From the NCBI GenBank assembly GCA_021151685.1, contig JAGKWS010000021.1, positions 1-44,385 of the forward strand: a DNA stretch of 44,385 nt. Reading direction: 5' to 3'. Of the stretch, positions 34,801 to 43,800 are shown one piece after another. This DNA is from Chitinophagaceae bacterium. Lineage in GTDB: Bacteria; Bacteroidota; Bacteroidia; Chitinophagales; Chitinophagaceae. How positions within the stretch are numbered: the first letter of the stretch is position 1; each line of letters opens with the position of its first letter. The position numbers and the translations under genes were made by a program. The notes beneath the pieces are model-generated. The model was not told where the DNA came from. It worked only from the letters and a program-made list of their open reading frames with translations, and did not search any database.

Positions 34801-37800
34801 ACCGGTATAGCTGCCGGTATAGTTACCATTTCTTACACGGCTACCAACGATTGTGGTAGCAATGTGGCCACTCGTGTTGTTACTGTAAGTGCAGCACCTA
34901 TTGCGGGTAGTATCTCTGGCACAGCTACGGTTTGTGCAGGTGCCACAACAGCACTCAGCAGCACAGTAGCTGGTGGCGTATGGACAAGTGCCAACACGGC
35001 AATTGCTACAGTAAATAGCACTGGTATTGTAACCGGTCATAGCTTTGGCGAAGCCACAATATCTTATGCGGTAACAGGCAGTTGCGGTAGTAGCGTAGCA
35101 ACGTACACAGTGTCTGTAACTACACCACCCTATGCTGGTAGTATTATTGGTATGGATGCTATATGTGTTGGTGCCAGTGCTGCACTATCGGCTACTGTGG
35201 CTGGTGGTACATGGTCGTCATCAGCACCTTCTATTGCTTCGGTTGATGAGTATGGCAATGTCACGGGTGTGAGTGGTGGGTCTACAGTTATTGCCTATGG
35301 GGGCTTTACCAACGAGTGTGGCACTTCGTATGCTCCACTATATATTACGGTAGATACTGTTGCACCCACTATGCCCATTGGTGGCACTACAGAACTTTGC
35401 GCAGGTGTTTGGGGTACACTTACCAATGCCAATGTTGGAGGCACATGGAGCAGCAGCAATACCGAAGTGGCTACAGTAGGCGTTTGGGGGGATTTATATG
35501 GCTATACATTAGGCATCACCACCATTTCTTACACGCTTATCAACAGTTGTGGCAGCAATACGGCTACTACTGTTGTCACCATCAATACCCTGCCCGATGC
35601 GGGTAGTATCTATGGCACAACTACTCTTTGTGCAGGTAGCACAACCTCACTTATTGGCACGGTTGACGGAGGTGTGTGGAGTGCCGATTATACGAGTATT
35701 GCTTCTATAGATAGTGCCGGCTTGGTGACAGGCTATAGTGCAGGAGCAACCAATATATCTTACACAGTATCTAACGGGTGTGGCAGTTCATCGGCTACTC
35801 AAATCATATACGTATCCGACATTCCATATGCTGGTACAATTTATAGTTCATATGGAGATAGCACAATGTGTTTCGGCTGGGGCTCTTACGTGTATCTGTA
35901 TAACTCAATTGGCGGAGGTAACTGGTCTTCAGCTAACCCGGACGTGGCAACAATTGACGAATATGGCAATCTTACGCCTGTAACCAGCGGCACAACAATC
36001 ATCACTTATGGTCCATTGAGTAACGAGTGTGGCACATCGTACGCCACGCTGCACTTCACCATAGATACTATTCTGTCGTTACCTCCTATATCTGGTGCCA
36101 ACACCATGTGCATCGGTGGTAGTACCTCATTGGCAAATGCTGTAAGTGGTGGCACATGGTCTTCGGCCAATAATACCTTTGCTACTGTTAGTAGTGCCGG
36201 CGTTGTTACTGGCATGGCCGCCGGAACAACTGCGATTACTTACGGCATAAATAATTCCTGTGGCTACTTTTTCTCTACTACCCCCGTTATTATACATCCT
36301 TTTGTTGCCCCCATTACAGGCACTACATGGCAGGTGTGTACGGGACAGTCAATAGCTTTGGGTAATGCTATAGATGGTTGTGTATGGTCTTCGGCCAACC
36401 CGGCAGTTGCTACAATATCGGGTACGGGTATTGTTACAGGGCATACGGCGGGTACGGCTCTTATCAGCTATCAGTATTCGGGGAGTTGCGGTACTGCACT
36501 GGCCACCAACATCATTACCGTAAACCAAAATGTGACCATTGAACCGGGCAGTATGCCGGTGGTTATTACCGGCGACACCGCCACGGCATTTACCTATGGT
36601 GCATCATCGGGCCTGCAATACTCACTTATCTGGAATACCGAGGCAAAAAACAAAGGATTCAGAAGTACCGATTTTACTACCACCACTATTGCTGGTAATG
36701 GCGGTTATGGTGGCGATGGTGGCCCCGCCACTGTGGCTACGCTTAACAGACCAACAGATGTGGTACGGGATGCAGCCGGCAATGTGTACATAGCTGGCGA
36801 CTATGTAGTGCGCAAGGTGGCTACCGATGGCACCATCACCACAGTTGCGGGCAACAAAACACTGGGCTCCAGCACTAATAGTGGCCCCAATGGCAATGGC
36901 GGACTCGCCACAGCAGCCCGTATAGACCCCCGAGCTATAGCGTTAGATGCAGCAGGAAATCTCTACATAGGCGATTACAGTGCAGGACAAGTGCGTAAAG
37001 TAGATGCCTCAGGTATCATTACTGTTGTAGCAGGAGGAGGGAGTAACTTTGGCGATGGTATCACTGCAACCGCTGCCTATCTTAGTTCAATTAACGATAT
37101 AGCCGTTGACGGTAGTGGGAACATATATGTAGTCAGTTGGTACAATAGAGTACGTAAGGTAAATACCGCCGGCATCATTACTACAGTAGCCGGCAATGGC
37201 AGTAGCGGCGCATATAGTGGCGATGGCGTGGCAGCAACTGCCACGGCCTTGGGTAGCGGTACAGTACGTAGCATTGCGATAGATGCTACCAACAACCTGT
37301 TTATATTAGACGACAACTATGTAATACGCAAAGTAAACGCAGCAGGTATCATTAGTACCTACGCAGGGGTAGCCACTGGTTCGCCAACTATCAGCTATAC
37401 AGATGGTGTACCCGCTACGGCAGCACGCTTTTATGGTGCATCCAATATTGCTACCGATGCCGACGGCAATATTCTGGTCTCAGAATATAGTCGTGTACTC
37501 AAAATCAGTACTGCGGGAATAGTAACCAACATAGTTGGTTCTACCAATACTGGTGGCGGTGTAAACGGAGATGGGGCACCAGCTACAGCAACGTTGATTA
37601 CCTACCCCGGCGGCTTGGCAGCAAGCCCCTCGGGCGAGTTATACATTGCCGACATTCAGAATAGCGTGGTGCGTAAAGTAACCACTGCTGGCATTGTAGA
37701 GACATTTGCCGGCAACCGATGGGTGTTTTTAGGCGATGGTGGCCCTGCTACGGCTACGGCAATAACGAATGCTTATGACATTAAAGTAAACCACAAGGGA

Positions 37801-40800
37801 GAAGTACTATTTATTGATGGAGGCAATAACCGCATCCGCAAAGTGAACAATGCTGGTATTCTCTCTACGGTAGCGGGCAATGGCACTGCTGGTAGTACAG
37901 GCGATGGGGGGCCGGCCACAGCAGCATCGTTACGATACCCTGGTAGTATAGCGGTTGATGCACATGGAAACGTATTTGTAGCCGGTAACGATGGAACGAT
38001 ACGTAAAATAGATACTAATGGCAATATCAATTCGTTTGCGTCAATCTCACCTTATTCTTCTAACATATGGCATATGTCGTTCGATAAAAACGGCAATATG
38101 TATGCAGCAGCTGGAAGTTACGTATTGAAAATTGATGCATCCGGATATGTTTCTTTAGTTGCCGGCAATGGCTCATCTGAACATAGTGGCGATGGCGGGC
38201 CTGCCACTAATGCCGGCATGTATAATATCTTAGGGCTCACTACCGATGCAACAGGCAATATATACCTTGCAGGTAATGGCAGAATAAGAAAAATAAACCC
38301 CGCCGGCATCATTACCACTATTGCCGGCCCCGGCCCGGAGGGCAGCTATACCAATGGCGATGGCGGCCCGGCAACAGCAGCCACCATCAATGCCAACAAG
38401 ATAGAAATGGATGCCTTTGGCAATTTGCTGTTACTGGAGTACAATAGAATTAGAAAAATAGCCCCCGATGGCATCATAAGCACAATAACCCCGTACCTGA
38501 ATACAAGTACTGATTACAACAGCATGACATTAACGAAAGAAGGCACAATACTGCTTGGCGGTGGGAATAGTAATGTTGGCACTGGTAAAATTGACAAGCT
38601 GAATAGCTTTAGCTCGCTGCCAGCCTCGCCATTGGCTACCTACGTGCCGGCAGATGTGGCACCAGGCATTTATCGTGGCGAACTTACCATATCGAATGGA
38701 CTTTGCCAGATACCCTATGCCGCATCGGTAACAGTATTGGGCAAAATAAACGGGGCATCTGCCGTATGCATGGGCAGCAGTGCTATGCAAACCCACGGCA
38801 CGCCGGGCGGTACGTGGAGCAGCAGCAATACCGCTGTAGCAACTATTGGCACTGCAGGCCTGGTTTCGACATTAGCACCGGGTACTACTACTATTACCTA
38901 TGCAGTGGCGGTAAATGATGCTACCCGATATATTACCAAAACTATCACCGTTCTTGGCGTGCCCTCCGTAACACTCGGCAGCACACCTGTTGTTATGATA
39001 GGCAGCAGCCCGGCACAGCTCCACTATTCATCGGCCACTAACAGCCCCGAATACTCTATAGCATGGAATACACCAGAACAAACATTGGGCTTTACCAATA
39101 CAACGGGTAGCGTTGGCACATTTGCCGGTACGGGTGTAGCCGGCTTCTCTGGCGATGGTGGGCTGGCGACAGCAGCAAAAATCAATTACCCGTCAGGTGT
39201 AGCTACCGACAATGCAGGTAACGTCTATATTGCCGACCGCAACAACAATGTGGTAAGAAAAGTATCGCCTACCGGCGAGATAACCACAGTAGCCGGTAAT
39301 GGCATGTGGGGATATGGTGGCGATGGTGGCCAGGCAACGGCTGCAACCTTCTCCAGTGCAATAGGAATAGCACTGGATGCGTCGGGTAATTTACTGATTG
39401 CAGATCAGGGCAATTTCGCAATACGGAAGGTTACTACAGAGGGCATTATCAGCACTATTGCCGGTAATGGCACTTATGATCACTCTGGCGATCATGGCCC
39501 AGCCACATCTGCCGGCATTTCCTCCCCTTCATCAGTAGCAGCCGATGGGGCTGGTAATGTCTATTTCACTACAAGTGGCAGCACAGGGTCCTATCTCCGT
39601 AAAATAGCCCCCGATGGTATTATTACCACCATTGCCGGCAATGGCATTTGGGGGTACAGTGGCGACGGTGGCCCTTCTACCGATGCTACATATGGCACGC
39701 TCATGGGAGTTGCCACCGATGCGACGGGTAATGTATTTGTAACCGATAACGGATACAATCTTATCCGAAAAATTGCCCCATCGGGCATTGTAACAACTGT
39801 GGCTGGTAGTACAAGTGCTGGTTATTATGGCGATGGTGGGCCCGCCACAGCAACCTATTTGTATAGTCCGGCCGGCATAGCGGTAGATGCTTCTGGCAGC
39901 CTATACGTTACAGAACAGTACTATGGCACTATACGAAAAGTATCGCCAAATGGTATAATGAGCACTATTGCAACAGGTGGTTCATCTTATGTAGCAGTAG
40001 CGGTAAATAATAATGGAGTAGTTTTTGCAGGCGATGAAAATGGGCATGTTGTGCGTACAATAGGTACCTCTATAGCCCTGCCGGCATCACCAGTAGAGAT
40101 TGCGGTACCATCTGCTGTGGGGCAAGGAGTATATTCAGGTACATTCACAGCGCATAATGGCCACTGTACTACATCTTACCCGCTTCATATAGCTGTTTCT
40201 GCCCCTATTTCGGGTAACAGCAATCTGTGTGTTGGTTCTTCTGCCACATACACAAACCCCGCCAGTGGTACATGGAGCAGCAGTAATAGCGAGGTGGCCA
40301 CCGTTAGCAGTACCGGTGCGGTGACGGGCATTATGGCAGGCTCTGCTGTAATAAGCTATCATATTACCTCAGATGAAGTTTCTTATTCTGTTACAAAAGA
40401 CATGACGGTAACCGATGTGCCTGAATTTGCCCCTGGCACAATGCCGGTAGTAACAGCAGGCGATACTGCCGCAGCACTTACCTATACTGGTGCTACCGAT
40501 GTTGCCGGTTATTCATTGGCTTGGGATGATACAGCCACCAATGCCGGTTTTACGGGTACGCCAAATATAATAACTACCGTAGCAGGCAATATTTCTCTCG
40601 GCTATACATACAGTGGTGATGGTGGCATGGCAACAGATGCGGGTATGTATCATCCTAATGATATTGCCATAGATGCTGATGGCAATCTATATATTGCTGA
40701 CTATGGTAATAGTATATTACGCAAAGTATCCCCTTCCGGCATTATTAGCACTGTGGCGGGAAATGGCACTCATTACTATAGTGGCGATGGAGGGCTCGCT

Positions 40801-43800
40801 ACGGCAACAGGGATACATCTTGAGGGTTTTACAATAGATGCAAGTGGCAATCTGTATATAGCAGATCATTATAACAATTCAATTCGCAAAATATCCCCTT
40901 CTGGCATTATCAGTACGGTGGCAGGCACTGGTAGCATTGGTTATTCTGGTGATGGTGGCCCAGCAACATCTGCAAATCTGACCGGCCCCACGGATATTGC
41001 CGTAGATGCAAGTGGCAATTTGTTTATCGCGGATCAAAGCAACCATGTGATTCGTAAAGTAACTCCTTCAGGTATTATCAGCACTGTAGCTGGAAATGGT
41101 AGTTACATTGGGGATTTTGAATACAGTGGCCCTGCAACAGCCACAGCATTGAACCATCCAACCAAGATAGCTATAGACGCAGTCGGCAATTTGTATTTTA
41201 CAGAGAGCCTTTATGGAACCATTCGTAAAATTACCCCTTCTGGTATTATCAGTACGGTCGCAGGCATTGGCGTTAATGGTTATTCAGGTGATGGAGGGTC
41301 TGCTACAGCTGCTACCCTTTATGCGCCTAATGGCATTACTATTGATGCTAACGACAACATATATTTCTCAGACTATGGGAACAATGTTATTCGAAAAATA
41401 ACACCATCAGGAATTATCAATACTATTGCAGGTAGTAGTAGTTTGTCGGGTTATTATGGCGATGGAGGCCCGGCTACGGCAGCCAGTTTTAGTAATCCCA
41501 ATGGTGTTACCATAGATGCATCAGGCAACTTATATATTGCAGATGGCAACAACAATGTTGTCCGTAAGTTGAGCAATATTGCAGAGTTGCCCTCGTCTCC
41601 CCTGTCTATACCTGTACCAGTTGGAGCTACCGCAGGTACCTATGACGGCAATATCACCCTGTACAATGGACATTGTAATAATACGTACCCCATAAGCGTA
41701 ACGGTTCTTGGCGCAATTATGGGCAATGCACAGATGTGTGCTGGTAGCAGCCAAATATTTACGCACGCTGTTACCAGTGGTATATGGAGCAGCAGTAATA
41801 GCGAGGTGGCCACCGTTAGCAGTACCGGCATGGTAACAGGTAATGCCGCAGGCACAGCAACCATTAGCTATGCCATAATCGTAGATGGCGTATCTCATTA
41901 TGCTACGAGAGAAGTAACGGTAAATGAAACGCCTACATTCTCTCCGGGTACTATGCCCGTAGTAACCGCAGGCGATACTGCCGCAGTACTTACCTATACC
42001 GGCGTTACCGATGTAGCAGGCTATTCGTTGCGGTGGGATGATACGGCCATAAATGCCGGCTTTGCTGGTACGCCCAATATAATAACTACCGTAGCAGGCA
42101 ATAATGCATTAGGCGCATCGTACAGCGGCGATGGGGGTATGGCTACAGATGCGGGAATGAATTACCCTCAACGTGTTGCTGTTGATGCATCAGGCAATTT
42201 ATTTATTGCAGACTATGGTAATAATATTGTCCGTAAAGTATCGCCCAGTGGCATTATCAGTACCGTAGCGGGCAATGGCAGCTATGGTTATTGGGGCGAT
42301 GGGAGTACAGCTACTGCCGCAACATTGGCATCCCCCTCTGGCATAGCTGTTGACGCAAGTGGTAATTTGTTCATTGCAGACATGTACAACAATGCCATTC
42401 GTAAAGTGTCTCCTACTGGCATTATCAGCACAATAGCAGGCAATGGTGCGTACGGTTATTATGGTGACGGAGGTGCAGCTACCGCAGCCGCTTTAAGCTA
42501 TCCTCATGGATTAGCTGTTGATGCATCAGGCAATCTGTTTATTACAGACAACAATAATCATGTCATTCGTAAGGTTACGCCGTCAGGCATTATCAGTACA
42601 GTAGCGGGCAACGGCAGTATGGGATATTATGGGGATGATGGGCCAGCAACATCCGCCGCACTGAGTTATCCACAAGATGTAACTGTAGATGCCACGGGCA
42701 ATCTATTTATTGCTGACCATAATAATAGTGTTGTTCGTAAGGTTACGCCATCAGGTATTATCAGCACAGTTGCAGGCAACGGCAGCTATGGTTATTGGGG
42801 CGATGGCGGTGCAGCTACAGAAGCGAGCATGAATGGTGTAGCAAGTGTTACTTTAGATGCAATTGGAAACCTATTCATTACCGATGCTGGTAATAATGTC
42901 ATCCGAAAGGTTACAACATCGGGCATTATCAACACTATAGCAGGCGTTGGAAGCTACGGATATTATGGCGATGGCGGTGCAGCAACTTCTGCTGGTTTGG
43001 CCTTGCCATGTGGCATAGATATAGATGAAGCAGGAAACCTCTATTTTGCAGATGCAAACAACAATGTTCTCCGTAAGGTGAGCAATATTGCCGAGTTACC
43101 TTCTTCTCCTCTCTCTATCCCTGTACCAGAAAGTGCGGCTATGGGTACCTACCACGGCAGCATCACTTTGTACAATGGTCATTGTACGAATACTTATCCT
43201 TTAAGCGTAACAGTACTTACGCCAATATCGGGCACTACTGAGTTTTGTGTCGAAACAAGCGAAACACTTACAAACTTTACCCCCGGAGGCTCATGGAGCA
43301 GCAGTAATAACGACATAGCAACAATAAATTCAACCGGTATTGTGACAGGTGTTGCTGCTGGTACTGCCATTGTAAGCTACTGTGTAGCCGATGGCAGTTG
43401 TGCCACTACTGTTATTACCGTCAATGCAACCCCATCAGCAGGTACCATCACTGGTACGGCAACTGTGTGCATAGGTAGCAACACTACGCTCAGCAATACC
43501 ACCACCGGTGGTTCATGGAGTAGCAGCAATGGCGAAATTGCATCTGTGGGTGCTACTGGTATCGTTACCGGCAATGCGGCGGGTACAGCTACCATCAGCT
43601 ATACCGTTACCGGCGAATGTGGTTCTAATACCACTACCCGTATCGTTACCGTAAATGCGGCACCATCAGCAGGTAACATTACAGGTACAGCTACGGTATG
43701 CGCTGGCAGCAACACTACTTTGGGTAACACCACCACAGGTGGCGTATGGAGCAGCAGCAGTGGTGAAATTGCATCTGTTGGTGTTACCGGCATAGTTACT

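Noticed and set aside
34285..35040. 251-codon Cys/Thr-rich minus-strand frame resembling a Cys-rich secreted protein
   Set aside because: Its apparent richness comes from the complement of Ig repeat codons; there is no signal peptide and it lies wholly inside the giant gene.
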